Assembly (NCBI GenBank): GCA_028280485.1
Contig: JANQLS010000076.1
Coordinates: 16,458-80,457 of the forward strand
Source: Planctomycetota bacterium
GTDB lineage: Bacteria; Planctomycetota; UBA8108; JACQVS01
DNA: 64,000 bases
Direction of reading: 5' to 3'
In this document: positions 17,629 through 26,643 of the stretch, in pieces
Layout of the letters: each line of letters opens with the position of its first letter
Numbering within the stretch: the first letter of the stretch is position 1
Made by a program: the position numbers and the translations under genes
Notes under the pieces: model-generated
The model's input: only the letters and a program-made list of their open reading frames with translations
What the model was told of the DNA's origin: nothing
The model's database searches: none

Positions 17629-18477
17629 TTACGAACGGAAAGTCTCGATGGTGTCACCCACTTGAATGTTGGTGTTCTCTTTGGTGTAGATAACGCGGGC
17701 ACCAGAGAGATCTTGGTAAACATCAGTTACTTCGATCTTACCGATATAGTCACCACCACGACGTACGGCGAAAACGTGTCCGTGCTCAACCTTTTGGTCT
17801 TTACCGACAGAGATCACAACGATGTTTTCTTCGTTGCTGACAGCGTCGATCACACCATTAATTTGAGGTTGTTGAAATTGATCGAGTTTATAGCCATTTT
17901 TCTCAGCGGCAGCGATCATGATCTCAAACTTCTCAACTTGTTGATTGGACTCTTGTAAGTCAGCTCGAGCGTTGGTGAGCTCTTCTTGAGTCTTGCTGAG
18001 GTCGATCGACAGTGAAGTGTAAGCTACAACAGCAGCTTGCTTGTCGGATACCGCTTTTTGTCTCTCGTTACGAAGAGTTTCGTTTTGAGAGTTCAAGTTA
18101 GCGATGTTGTCGTTGAGACGTTGATTGTTCTCTTCTTGCTTCTTGAGAAGAGCCAATTGTTCTTTGTTAGCTTCGGTGAGAGATTCTTTCTCAGAAGTGA
18201 GGTTTTGAATCTGCTCTTTGAGCTGATTGTTCTCTGATTGGAGATTGTTACGAGCTTCTAACAAGCCTCGGTTTTCCGTGCGCATGTTGCCCATGCTCGT
18301 TTTGTAAGGCTCGAAACTTTTAATTTGCTCGGCCAATTCTGCTTGGGTGCTCGTTCTCAGTTCTTCGTAACTGGCTCTCCAGTTCTTACGAACCATGAAA
18401 AGGGTAGAGGTTACGCCAAAGAAGGCGACTGAAAGGACCAAGTTAATGATAACGAGGATCTTTGCGAGGGTACTCAT
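17629..18477 (-). CDS. Membrane-anchored coiled-coil protein, unknown function
   Basis: 282 residues: one N-terminal membrane helix (about 5-28), a long heptad-rich coiled coil (about 35-190, many Leu/Asn/Gln/Glu) and a C-terminal beta-rich domain (about 205-282) containing VVISVGKDQKVEHGHVFAV and VGDTIETF. The architecture resembles MreC or FlgT-like envelope scaffolds but is not either. It probably stands in the periplasm with the coiled coil spanning outward. It precedes the acidic membrane protein and is preceded by an unusually long 1.2-kb gap. No catalytic motif is visible. Function unknown. Confidence 0.85.
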   Translation of the reverse strand: MSTLAKILVIINLVLSVAFFGVTSTLFMVRKNWRASYEELRTSTQAELAEQIKSFEPYKTSMGNMRTENRGLLEARNNLQSENNQLKEQIQNLTSEKESLTEANKEQLALLKKQEENNQRLNDNIANLNSQNETLRNERQKAVSDKQAAVVAYTSLSIDLSKTQEELTNARADLQESNQQVEKFEIMIAAAEKNGYKLDQFQQPQINGVIDAVSNEENIVVISVGKDQKVEHGHVFAVRRGGDYIGKIEVTDVYQDLSGARVIYTKENTNIQVGDTIETFRS

Positions 18478-19685
18478 TGCTTCAGATTCCTATCAAAGCC
18501 TCTGCTTCTGGCACTCAACAAATCCAGTTAAGAATTCTCAGAAAACTTAACTCCAGAGAGTTTTCTCTCTCGGACATGTTCCCCGCGGTTCCCACTCGCA
18601 CGAGATACATATCTGATTTGAAACCAGTTGCAGTTAGGGACTCTATTTCTTGTTTTCTCTCGAAGTTGGATAAGCCCACACAACCAAAACGAGAGCGGTT
18701 CTGGTACGGGCGATAGTCCGATTAAAGTGATCTGAGCTAAATGGGTGAACTTAACTCAGAGGGAGACCGTCTTGATTCCAAAGTTCCCACTGGATCACCG
18801 TTCTCATTTCTGAGGTACAGTGAAATTCCTCACTTACTTCCAAAATGAAACCGTCTGGCGAATCCGGTGAAGGGCGACAGAAAGATCAAGCTGAAAGTTT
18901 GTTGCTGAACTCTGTATAGAGTGGGAGTCTGGAACTGCTTGCAAGACACCAGCCTCTAATCCAGATATCACACGTATAACGATTGCGCTGGTTTAGAAAG
19001 CTGGGATTCAATATGAATTGAAACCCAGTGAAGGTATCTGTTCTCCGGGAACCTTGTCTATTAAGTGAGAAAAGGTAAGGAGATCGTCTAACTTCACAAC
19101 ATTCATGATTGAACTCAACCGTGAATTAGACCATGGATCAGATCAATTTGGGCTCAAAAAATATTGAGTCTTTTAAGATTTTACCGGCCCAAGGCTAAAT
19201 TCTGAGCCTGAAAATTCTGAAAAAACTAGATCTTCTGAGACCCTGCTTCTGAGATCCACAGATGATAACTGGAGATCTTGGATCTAAATTCCCGGATTTC
19301 GTCATCCGATGTCCTGAAAACAAGCAGGGGATTTTACTTAAAGGATCCTTAGATGTCTTATAGAAAACACCAGCAATCCTTATTCCTGGCTCGTAATTAC
19401 TTATAAGGTAGTCAAATAAGTGAAATTACGGTTCGAAATTGTCTACTTCTTTAAGAAGTGAACAATTTGTGAACGGCTGAGCTAAAGGTAAGTAAGTACT
19501 TCTTTTCAGGTCAGTTAGAACTAAAATTATACCGGCCGATAATATGAAGTCAACATGGGCAATCAGCAGTCTTTTCCGGGACTCCGCCAGCAGCCTATGC
19601 AGGCTGCTGGCTCGGCACGGGTGGGGGAGGAGGGCCCCGTTCCACGAGCGGTTTCAAGCTCGGAAAATATAAGGGATTATGGCGA
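18478..19685. other. 1.2-kb gap with hairpins, no gene recognised
   Basis: Neither strand holds a convincing reading frame. Visible structures are an imperfect hairpin near 19001-19028 (CTGGGATTCAAT with its near-complement) and a perfect 11-bp stem with a four-base loop at 19586-19611 (GCCAGCAGCCT core). No signature of tRNA, tmRNA, RNase P or SRP RNA was found by eye. It may be a long leader for the coiled-coil protein gene or may hold an unrecognised RNA. Confidence 0.5.
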
Positions 19686-21014
19686 TTACTTTCCTTTTTT
19701 CCCGGAGTAATTGAGGCTTCGGATAAAGATCTTGAATTCAGCATCCAACTCCTCTAAATCTCTCCAGCTCGAGATTGTATCAATATAGAGCTGGTGATTT
19801 TGCCCAGTCCAGCCCATCTGGGACTCTTTTTTAATGCATTTCAGAAGGATCTCCCGGTGTTCAGCCTCGTTGTGGAGGAAAAAATAGGCCCAAGCCCATG
19901 CGAAGGAGTAGGCCTGGTGCACGGTTCTCCCATCATAGGAAGTACGGTCTCCGATGTTGGTTACGCGGAAAAACTTAGAGGACGGCACAAAGAGATCGGT
20001 AAGCATTTTGTTCTTTTTAAACTCCTCAAGGGAACTTCGCTCGGGGCGCCCGATCTCGATAGTGTAATCTTTTTTGACAATAGCTCCCTCAAAGTACTGG
20101 GCGATGCCTTCAGAGATCCAAGTCGGATAAACGGCATTGAGAAGTTCATGGCACAGTTGATGGGTAATTTCATGAATGAGAGTGGGGAGTAAGTCGGAAT
20201 AATTGGGTTTTCGATAAAAGAAACTACATTCCTTTTGGGGATCGTAGAAGCCCGCCGTTCTGAAGCTGAATTGAATCTTTCTTTGGCGGAGATATTTACG
20301 ATAACTGTCTTCATCTTTAAAGATGATCACATTGAGACCATTTTTAGCGGCAGTCTTCGAGGGAGGGACGGGGCTAAAAGTCCAGGTGAAGCGTTCGTAA
20401 GTAGATTCGAGTACCTTCAACACCGGAGCCAGCCACTTATCCATGTTTCGGCTCTTTTCCATATTCGTGAAAACTCTGAAGTGGGGAGTTCGCTTGAAGC
20501 GGTATTCATCATCGATGATCAGAGCACTGCGAGCCTTATCTTCTAAAGTTTTCTCTTTCGCCTTTATTGATTTCAACTCGGCTTTGGTTCTCCAGTAGCC
20601 GAGAAAAAATCGATAATCGAGCTTTTTGAGGTGAGTGTGAGCTTTAGTGTATTTGGGATGGTAATCAATCGCCTTAAAGAGATGCGATTTTGCTAAGCTC
20701 TCGTCCCCTGCTTTAAGAGCGGTCGTCGCCTTCTTAACTTCGGTTGAAGCTAGTTTGACTTTCAGCTTATAAACCTTGCTCGCGAGAGCTTTGGTTTCTG
20801 GGCTCAAAAATAAAGCTTTGTTATAAACCTCGAGAGCCTTTTCATACTTTTTGTCTTTTTCTAATGCTTTCCCTTCCTTGTAGAGCTGCCCTACGGAATT
20901 GCCTTTAATCGTCATCGGGGAGCCGTTGATCGGATTAAAGTTGAGATGGATGACAAAAATAACGGTGAAAATGAGTAAAAGTTTAGATCTCGTTAAATGG
21001 AAATTAGGTTGCAT
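19686..21014 (-). CDS. TPR and DUF1570-type gluzincin peptidase, exported
   Basis: 442 residues. A signal peptide (to about 31) is followed by two or three TPR-like units (about 40-135) and a peptidase domain with LIHEITHQ (H281, E282, H285) and, 17 residues on, WISEGIAQYFE (E302), the classic HExxH plus Glu zinc site. This matches the DUF1570 / peptidase MA-like families, abundant in planctomycetes. Family substrates are unknown; the exported location suggests surface or periplasmic proteolysis. It is alone on its transcript, with 794 bases upstream to the next gene. Related but different HE-motif proteins are at 21809 and 35580. Confidence 0.85.
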   Translation of the reverse strand: MQPNFHLTRSKLLLIFTVIFVIHLNFNPINGSPMTIKGNSVGQLYKEGKALEKDKKYEKALEVYNKALFLSPETKALASKVYKLKVKLASTEVKKATTALKAGDESLAKSHLFKAIDYHPKYTKAHTHLKKLDYRFFLGYWRTKAELKSIKAKEKTLEDKARSALIIDDEYRFKRTPHFRVFTNMEKSRNMDKWLAPVLKVLESTYERFTWTFSPVPPSKTAAKNGLNVIIFKDEDSYRKYLRQRKIQFSFRTAGFYDPQKECSFFYRKPNYSDLLPTLIHEITHQLCHELLNAVYPTWISEGIAQYFEGAIVKKDYTIEIGRPERSSLEEFKKNKMLTDLFVPSSKFFRVTNIGDRTSYDGRTVHQAYSFAWAWAYFFLHNEAEHREILLKCIKKESQMGWTGQNHQLYIDTISSWRDLEELDAEFKIFIRSLNYSGKKGK

Positions 21015-21635
21015 TGAGATAGCCCCCTCAATGATAAGTATATTCCCGACTCAGTGCCTAAAGGAGCGAAGAACGAAGCTGGATTGAAATGGGAGGATGG
21101 CTCATTTCTAAAAGATGAGATGACTTAAAAAGAATAGCCCAGTTCATTATTCCGTTCGCAAAAATAGGGAGAGGATTGCTCACGTTCTTTTGCCCCTAAG
21201 GGATGATGTCGGGTACACACAATGCCAAAAATTGCTTGAGTTTTAGAGTCGGCCCTACTGATGAGTGATATTGAATACGGGTCGACTCTAAGTAAGCTGC
21301 CCATCGACAAACTTTGAATCCATCTTTGGATGAAGAGAATGCCGATACAAAAATGTTTAACTGAATGTTGTAGTCATCAGTTAATTGAAGCTATTTCATT
21401 TAAAAATGAATTTCATGCCCTGCTTTTTGCCCTTTTTTCTTTAGGGGAGTAAAAAAATTTGCCGCTGTATTGTTTTTTCGATAAAGCTTTAAGACTTACA
21501 GTTTAAAGGATTGAGTCACTAAAACTATATTTAGTGTTAATCGCGGCCTCAATGATGTTCTTTAAGAAGCCCTGAATTAGATTAGATCAAGTGAAGGATA
21601 GTTAACTTGATATAGTTACTATCATCAAGATAAAT
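21015..21635. other. AT-rich gap, no gene seen
   Basis: No frame with coding character on either strand; the short leftward frame at 21125-21310 has no ribosome binding site and no homology I recognise. The promoter of the DUF1570 gene is expected next to 21015. R1 copy B follows. Confidence 0.5.
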
Positions 21636-21800
21636 TAATTAGTTCCTGTTGATTAAACAGGAACTAAGCCGAGTTGGGATCAACTCGGCCGCGGACATTG
21701 GCGCGCAGAGCCTATGTTCAGCGGAGTGCAGACAATTCGAAGAATTGTCGAAACGGTTGAAACGCACTCCGAAGGAGTTTGTTTCAACAGGAACTAATTA
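21636..21800. repeat. R1 structured repeat, copy B
   Basis: 165 bases bounded by perfect 17-base terminal inverted repeats (TAATTAGTTCCTGTTGA at 21636-21652, complement at 21784-21800). Inside are the four R1 hairpins, here with GACAATTC/GAATTGTC and TTGAAAC/GTTTCAA. It ends eight bases before the stop of the PDZ protein gene. Confidence 0.9.
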
Positions 21801-21808
21801 CTTCGATT

Positions 21809-23086
21809 CTAAGGGGAGGGCAGTAACTGAAGTTGGATCTCTTTTGGACCTCGTTTCACGCGTAAGATGTTCTCTTTTGTGATCCCGTTGTAATAGAGCT
21901 CTTCTTCGAGTTGTCGTCTCGTTCTAAAGGGTTTTCCATTGATCTCTTTAATTTCATCTTGAGGTCGTAATCCCCAGCGATTCCCGATGGAATCTTTTTT
22001 GACCGACTCCACTTTCATTTTTTCAAGGGTCGTAGTTTGAAACTCGATCCCAACCTGAGGAAATTTAAATTTTCGAATGAGGGATCTCAAATGTATTCCA
22101 TTTTCTGCAAACAAAGATTCGATTTCGTCCCCAGCAGGAAATTCCAATTCCGACAATTTTAATACGATACCTTTGATGGCGTCTCTTCCGTGATGCTTTT
22201 CGATGAGCAGGAATAGTCCGAGAGCAGCGTTGTAGTGGAGGCGGTTCTCCTCGGGGCTAAAGTCGTCGTATTGGTGCCAATCGAAAAGATCGGTTTCGAC
22301 CTGGGTTAATGTGGAAAAGGGAGTCGGGTGGCTGCGGAATCGGCCATAAGCCCTCGGTGACCAGTCGTGAGAGGTTTTATCTGTGATGTAACGGTCAGCG
22401 ATCAAAGCCCCAAAATTGGCTAAGCCATCGCGAAACCAACGTGTGTAGAAAAGAAACCTGCGATCACCGTAACCGAAATCAGCGAGTGCGGTAGGGGGAT
22501 ACTTAGAAGCTAAGAGAATACCTTCGATCAGTTCGTGGAAGACGATATAAATCCAACCTCCACTTTCACCCATCAAATGGTTCAAGTTTTGTTGAGAGTC
22601 ATTGACGATTAAGATCGGTCGGTAGATCTCTTCGCTCATTTCAAATTCGAACTTCACACTCTCTTTGCAATCGGGATCTTCGATCAGGTGAACTTCCCAG
22701 GGGAAGGGGGAATCCAATCCGAGCTGACCGAATGTATGTTCTAAGGTTTCGTTAAGAAGTTCAGCTAAATCTTGGGCGAGGGCATTTAAGCCTTCGGTGA
22801 ATACCACTTCAATCTCACCCGATCGAGCTCGCCCTGCAGTCGTGTCTTCATTGAGATGAGAGATCGAGCCTTTTTCGACTTGAGGCTCGCTGCAGGACAC
22901 ATAGGAAAAATTGAACTTCCTCAGGGGGGCTTTGTTTCTCAGGTATCTCTGGGCAAACTCCCGTGGGAAGGTACAAGAGAAGTTCAATCCACTGAGCATC
23001 AACAAAACGCTCAAAGTGAAGGTTCGAGCGTTGAATAGGTCTTCGAGTCTAAGAGTCATGGTCACTAAGAGTCGACGACTTCCCAT
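21809..23086 (-). CDS. Lipoprotein with peptidase-like domain and C-terminal PDZ
   Basis: 425 residues with a long lipoprotein-like signal (cysteine in LNFSC); a shorter ATG start at 23059 would give a more ordinary signal and remove the 22-base overlap with the GH97 gene. The middle contains FHELIEGILL (H184, E185, E188) and, 30 residues on, RWFRDGLANFGAL. This is laid out like a gluzincin site, but the second His is Glu and the downstream Glu is Asp, so it may be inactive or bind metal differently. The last 80 residues form a PDZ domain (GLRPQDEIKEINGKPF). It follows the GH97 glycosidase on the same strand. Function unknown. Confidence 0.8.
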   Translation of the reverse strand: MGSRRLLVTMTLRLEDLFNARTFTLSVLLMLSGLNFSCTFPREFAQRYLRNKAPLRKFNFSYVSCSEPQVEKGSISHLNEDTTAGRARSGEIEVVFTEGLNALAQDLAELLNETLEHTFGQLGLDSPFPWEVHLIEDPDCKESVKFEFEMSEEIYRPILIVNDSQQNLNHLMGESGGWIYIVFHELIEGILLASKYPPTALADFGYGDRRFLFYTRWFRDGLANFGALIADRYITDKTSHDWSPRAYGRFRSHPTPFSTLTQVETDLFDWHQYDDFSPEENRLHYNAALGLFLLIEKHHGRDAIKGIVLKLSELEFPAGDEIESLFAENGIHLRSLIRKFKFPQVGIEFQTTTLEKMKVESVKKDSIGNRWGLRPQDEIKEINGKPFRTRRQLEEELYYNGITKENILRVKRGPKEIQLQLLPSP

Positions 23087-25197
23087 CGCCCGACAAATCC
23101 ACCCTGTGAACGGAGACTGAGTTTGAGTAAGCCATCGTATGTCTTTGAATTGGGAATGTTCGAACGGATATTTACTTCGTTAGGATCCGAACCGGGGCGA
23201 TCCTCAATAAGAGTAGAGTTATATTTTCCTGGACTCAAAAAGTTCAATGGAAGATCCAAGTTGAGGGGTTGGTCCCCAGCTAAGCCTCCAACGTACCAAG
23301 TTTGCTGAAATCTTCTCGCGATGATGATGCCCGGTGCTTTCTGCTCCGAGGCTGGCTTTCGAAGTGAAGGGATTTGCCAGTAGAGAACTCGAGTCTCATG
23401 CCAGTTCGACGGGATCTTAGCGAGGAAATTCAAATCTTTTTGTCCTCGGTAAGCCGAAGGGAAATCGACCATCATAGGGAGATGGTTTTGGTAGATGACA
23501 TATTGTGCCAGTTGATGGGCTCGAGTGCCCTGAACGGGAGGAGCGGTGTATTTAGGTTTATAGTTTTCCTTCAAAACACTTCTCACACCCCCTTGGTGAT
23601 AATCTAAGGGGCCAGCGATCATACGGATCATCGCCGAGTAAAGATTGTGAGTCGCGGTGGTGCCGACAGGGTCCCACTTGTTGTACTCTTGGTTGAGCAC
23701 GGATTCATACGACAAGACATTGGGCCAAGTTCGTTCCATCCCCGTTGGTTTATAAGACCCGTGAAAGGTGACTGTTAATTGATGGCGAGCGGCCTTCTCT
23801 GCGATCTCATGATAAAAATTCACCATCTCTTGGTCGTCACGGTCCATGAAGTCGACCATAATCCCCTCTGCTCCCCACTTTTGGTAGAGAGCTAAGGCTT
23901 CATCGATCTGCGTCTTGAGAGCTTTCCAATGCATCCAAACCCGCATTCGAATTCCCTTCTCTTTGGCGTAACGAAAGACTTCGGCGACATCCAGTCCTTC
24001 GATCCCCGTAGTGATGTCTGTCGGGCCTTTAGGGTTGATGGGCCCCCCGTACCAAGCTTTATCCGTGCCATCTAAGGAGTGGTACTCGATTCCCTGTTCA
24101 CTGCAAAAATCGATGTAGTGTTTGTGGTGTTGGGTGTTCAAGCCCGGTTTAAAATCGACGTTCTTTAATACGTAATTATTCCACCACGGAAAGGTTGTTT
24201 TTCCGGGACGAATCCATGATGGGTCTTTGATTTTGGAGGGGGCATTGAGATCAAAGATGAGGTTCGATTCTAAAAAATCACTCGGTTGATCACTGATAAA
24301 CATCACTCTCCAGGGAGAAGAGTGAGGCAATGTGGCTTCGACCTTCAGCCCATCCTCCCGGCCGGGTAGAGGAGATAGAACTGATTTCAAACTCACTCCT
24401 CGAGCGTGTTTCTGCGGACGAAGATACATGCCTGCGTAATCGAAGAGTTCGGCTTCGGTGATCGAGACCCAAGTTGATCCTTGAGTCTCAGGCACTTCAA
24501 AAAGCACCGGTAGAGCGATGAGAGTCGAATCATCGATCTTCGAAAGTTGTCCCTCTCGGTAATGAGCTTCATAAGAGGTCGTAAAATTTTTAAGGGGTAA
24601 ATAGTAGGAATATGGATCTGAGTGAAAGCGAAATTCACTGTTCTCGGCAAGCAAGTTCAGTTGGCTTAGAGCTTCCGTTTTTTTAAAAGAATATCGATAA
24701 GCCAAGCCTTCGTCGTAGAGTCTTAAAATGACATCGAATTGGAGTCTATGATTTTCTGAGCTTCTGAACGAATAAATTTCCTCTCGGTATTTTGAGTTTG
24801 AAGCTTCAGTTTTACCCACCGGGATCGAATACTTTTCTTCTTTTAATGCTGAATGGAATTTCTTGATCTCGAGTCCGGTCCTCACGGGTGGGAAGCCCTT
24901 CAGCTCGTAACCCAACTGAATGTCGAGGATGGGGTTGTCGCAATAGCTCACTCTAATTTTGGGAGAGCCATCGGGATCGAAGAAAAAATTTGTCATTAAC
25001 TTTTCGTTAGAAGAAGTCGTCTTTATCCTGGTGAAGGAGCTCCTATTTTGAAATTCTTTTGAAGGGGGACTTTGGCAGGAGAGGCAACTCAATGTCAAAG
25101 CGACGAGGAGTTCTCTTGGAGATCTCCCGAAAGTAATCCTGAAAACTTGAGTGAGGTGTATGAAATAAGTCATTTTCTTAAGCGAATTAATAGTCAT
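23065..25197 (-). CDS. Glycoside hydrolase family 97 protein, predicted lipoprotein
   Basis: 710 residues, usual GH97 length. A lipoprotein signal (LTLSCLSC) is followed by the beta-sandwich N-domain and a TIM barrel with GIEYHSLDGTDKAWYGG, IRMRVWMHWKAL, WGAEGIMVDFMDRDDQEMV, VTFHGSYKPTGMERTWPN and the catalytic-site strand YESVLNQEYNKWD. These are GH97 landmarks; family enzymes are alpha-glucosidases or alpha-galactosidases with either inverting or retaining mechanism. The C-terminal beta domain is present. It overlaps the MoeA-like gene by 11 bases upstream, suggesting one transcript. The substrate is likely an alpha-glucan or alpha-galactoside taken from the environment (inference). Confidence 0.92.
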   Translation of the reverse strand: MTINSLKKMTYFIHLTQVFRITFGRSPRELLVALTLSCLSCQSPPSKEFQNRSSFTRIKTTSSNEKLMTNFFFDPDGSPKIRVSYCDNPILDIQLGYELKGFPPVRTGLEIKKFHSALKEEKYSIPVGKTEASNSKYREEIYSFRSSENHRLQFDVILRLYDEGLAYRYSFKKTEALSQLNLLAENSEFRFHSDPYSYYLPLKNFTTSYEAHYREGQLSKIDDSTLIALPVLFEVPETQGSTWVSITEAELFDYAGMYLRPQKHARGVSLKSVLSPLPGREDGLKVEATLPHSSPWRVMFISDQPSDFLESNLIFDLNAPSKIKDPSWIRPGKTTFPWWNNYVLKNVDFKPGLNTQHHKHYIDFCSEQGIEYHSLDGTDKAWYGGPINPKGPTDITTGIEGLDVAEVFRYAKEKGIRMRVWMHWKALKTQIDEALALYQKWGAEGIMVDFMDRDDQEMVNFYHEIAEKAARHQLTVTFHGSYKPTGMERTWPNVLSYESVLNQEYNKWDPVGTTATHNLYSAMIRMIAGPLDYHQGGVRSVLKENYKPKYTAPPVQGTRAHQLAQYVIYQNHLPMMVDFPSAYRGQKDLNFLAKIPSNWHETRVLYWQIPSLRKPASEQKAPGIIIARRFQQTWYVGGLAGDQPLNLDLPLNFLSPGKYNSTLIEDRPGSDPNEVNIRSNIPNSKTYDGLLKLSLRSQGGFVGRWEVVDS

Positions 25198-26560
25198 GGC
25201 ACAGGATAAGATACTGGCTTCCCTTACTTTCTACTGGGGGCTCAAGTAACCAAGCATGTTGATTGGGGATGGATGGCTGAAACCGAGAGAGTTTTCCAGG
25301 GCCTCGACGATACTCCGTTCCATCTTGGTCTTGATAGAGCGCTAATGCCACCCAGTAGGATTCGGGAATAGAGCTCGTAGAGGGATCCGACAAGGGTGGA
25401 TAGGCAACTGAATCCCCGTATTCTTCGATCGCACCATTTACAATGCAGGAATTTTTAAAGCCTTCAATGCCACTCCAATACTTTTCTTTCACATTGGGCA
25501 TCCCTTGAGCATGAAACAAATAGGGAACGACGAACATATCGAAACAACAAGCTGCATCTAAAGGAGCCCCACTGAGGATGATCACTTCCATCCCCTGACC
25601 GTGGGCGTAGAGAAAATTTTGCCCCGGAACCATATTTAAATTTGAAAAGAAGATGTGGTAAGGACGATTCTTTAAGGCTTCGATCGTTCGGTCTTCGATA
25701 CCCGTTCCTAAGCCTCCCGTAAGAATCACTTTTTTATGACCCGCTTTACTCAGCCTCGCGAGAAAAATTCCGATCGCTTCAGGATCGTTTTCTAAAATGC
25801 CGTAAGATTTCGTTGGCCAATCGAGAAGTTGAAGCTGCTTTTCTATCCAAAAACCATTTTGATCGGCGATCACTTCTCCTTTTGCTTTTGACTCTGCGAT
25901 CTTCTTCTGTTTTTTCTTTCGGGAGTCCGTGTCGGCGAACAGAGTGGCATCGACGAGGTGGTTTCCGATGGAGGCTAAAGCGATGGGATTAGGAGATCGG
26001 ACTTCAACTTGAGACTGGCCGACAGATAAACACTGCGCCATCAAGCGGGGGGATACCCGAGTACCTTTAGGAATCTCTCGCCCGAGCTTTATCTGGTTCT
26101 GTTCTTCGATCCCGAACCCCGTTTCGGGGAGATCTCCTTTGATTTTGAGGCGACCGGTACCGACGATTTCGGTGAGTTCCATCGATAAAACTCGGTCGTA
26201 TCCTTGAGGAAGAGCTTGGCCGGTTTCTACCCGAATCAATTTAGGAAGGTCCGGAGGAATCTCTTGAGTGAGGCCGTCGTCTGGAATCGGTGCCAGTTCG
26301 TAAGCTGAATCAAGAGCTACCGAAGAGTAGGTGGCTTCTTTTCCTGAAAATCCTTCCGGAAGTGCATAACCGTTGAATTTCGCTTTTTTGTGATCGGGTA
26401 GGCCGGTGTCGAGTTTAAGGTTTTCGGATAGAAACAAACCTTTTGCTTCTCCGATCGGAATTCTTTGAGTCGGTTCTTGGCGGCAGTTCTGAAGTAGGAT
26501 ATCGATCGCTTGGGGAGGCGAGAGAGATTCAAAGAGCATATCAAAATGATCGTTGGACAA
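25187..26560 (-). CDS. MoeA-like protein with altered active site
   Basis: 457 residues with the domain plan of molybdopterin molybdenumtransferase. The MoeA landmarks are present but changed: SxMDGYA has become KAKFNGYAL (about 58-66); TGGxSxGxxD has become ILTGGLGTGIED; the PGKP loop has become NMVPGQNFLYA; and GLPGNPVS has become ILSGAPLDAACC. A Lys-rich insert (SRKKKQKKIAESKAK, about 215-230) is also foreign. Loss of the MDG Asp and of the GNP Asn argues against normal molybdenum insertion. No other cofactor gene is nearby. The start is TTG at 26560 or ATG at 26539. It overlaps the GH97 gene and is divergent from ribE. Confidence 0.75.
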   Translation of the reverse strand: MSNDHFDMLFESLSPPQAIDILLQNCRQEPTQRIPIGEAKGLFLSENLKLDTGLPDHKKAKFNGYALPEGFSGKEATYSSVALDSAYELAPIPDDGLTQEIPPDLPKLIRVETGQALPQGYDRVLSMELTEIVGTGRLKIKGDLPETGFGIEEQNQIKLGREIPKGTRVSPRLMAQCLSVGQSQVEVRSPNPIALASIGNHLVDATLFADTDSRKKKQKKIAESKAKGEVIADQNGFWIEKQLQLLDWPTKSYGILENDPEAIGIFLARLSKAGHKKVILTGGLGTGIEDRTIEALKNRPYHIFFSNLNMVPGQNFLYAHGQGMEVIILSGAPLDAACCFDMFVVPYLFHAQGMPNVKEKYWSGIEGFKNSCIVNGAIEEYGDSVAYPPLSDPSTSSIPESYWVALALYQDQDGTEYRRGPGKLSRFQPSIPNQHAWLLEPPVESKGSQYLILCHDY

Positions 26561-26643
26561 ATGGTCTTAAAAACGATTTACTCAAGTGGAATGATTTTCT
26601 CATGTTTTAACCTCGGATTCCAAAGATAAGATCGAGATCAACT

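Noticed and set aside
21125..21310. Leftward 61-codon frame
   Set aside because: No ribosome binding site, no homology recognised, AT-rich intergenic composition.
21649..21882. Rightward frame across R1 copy B
   Set aside because: It is made of the repeat and the reverse strand of the PDZ protein gene.
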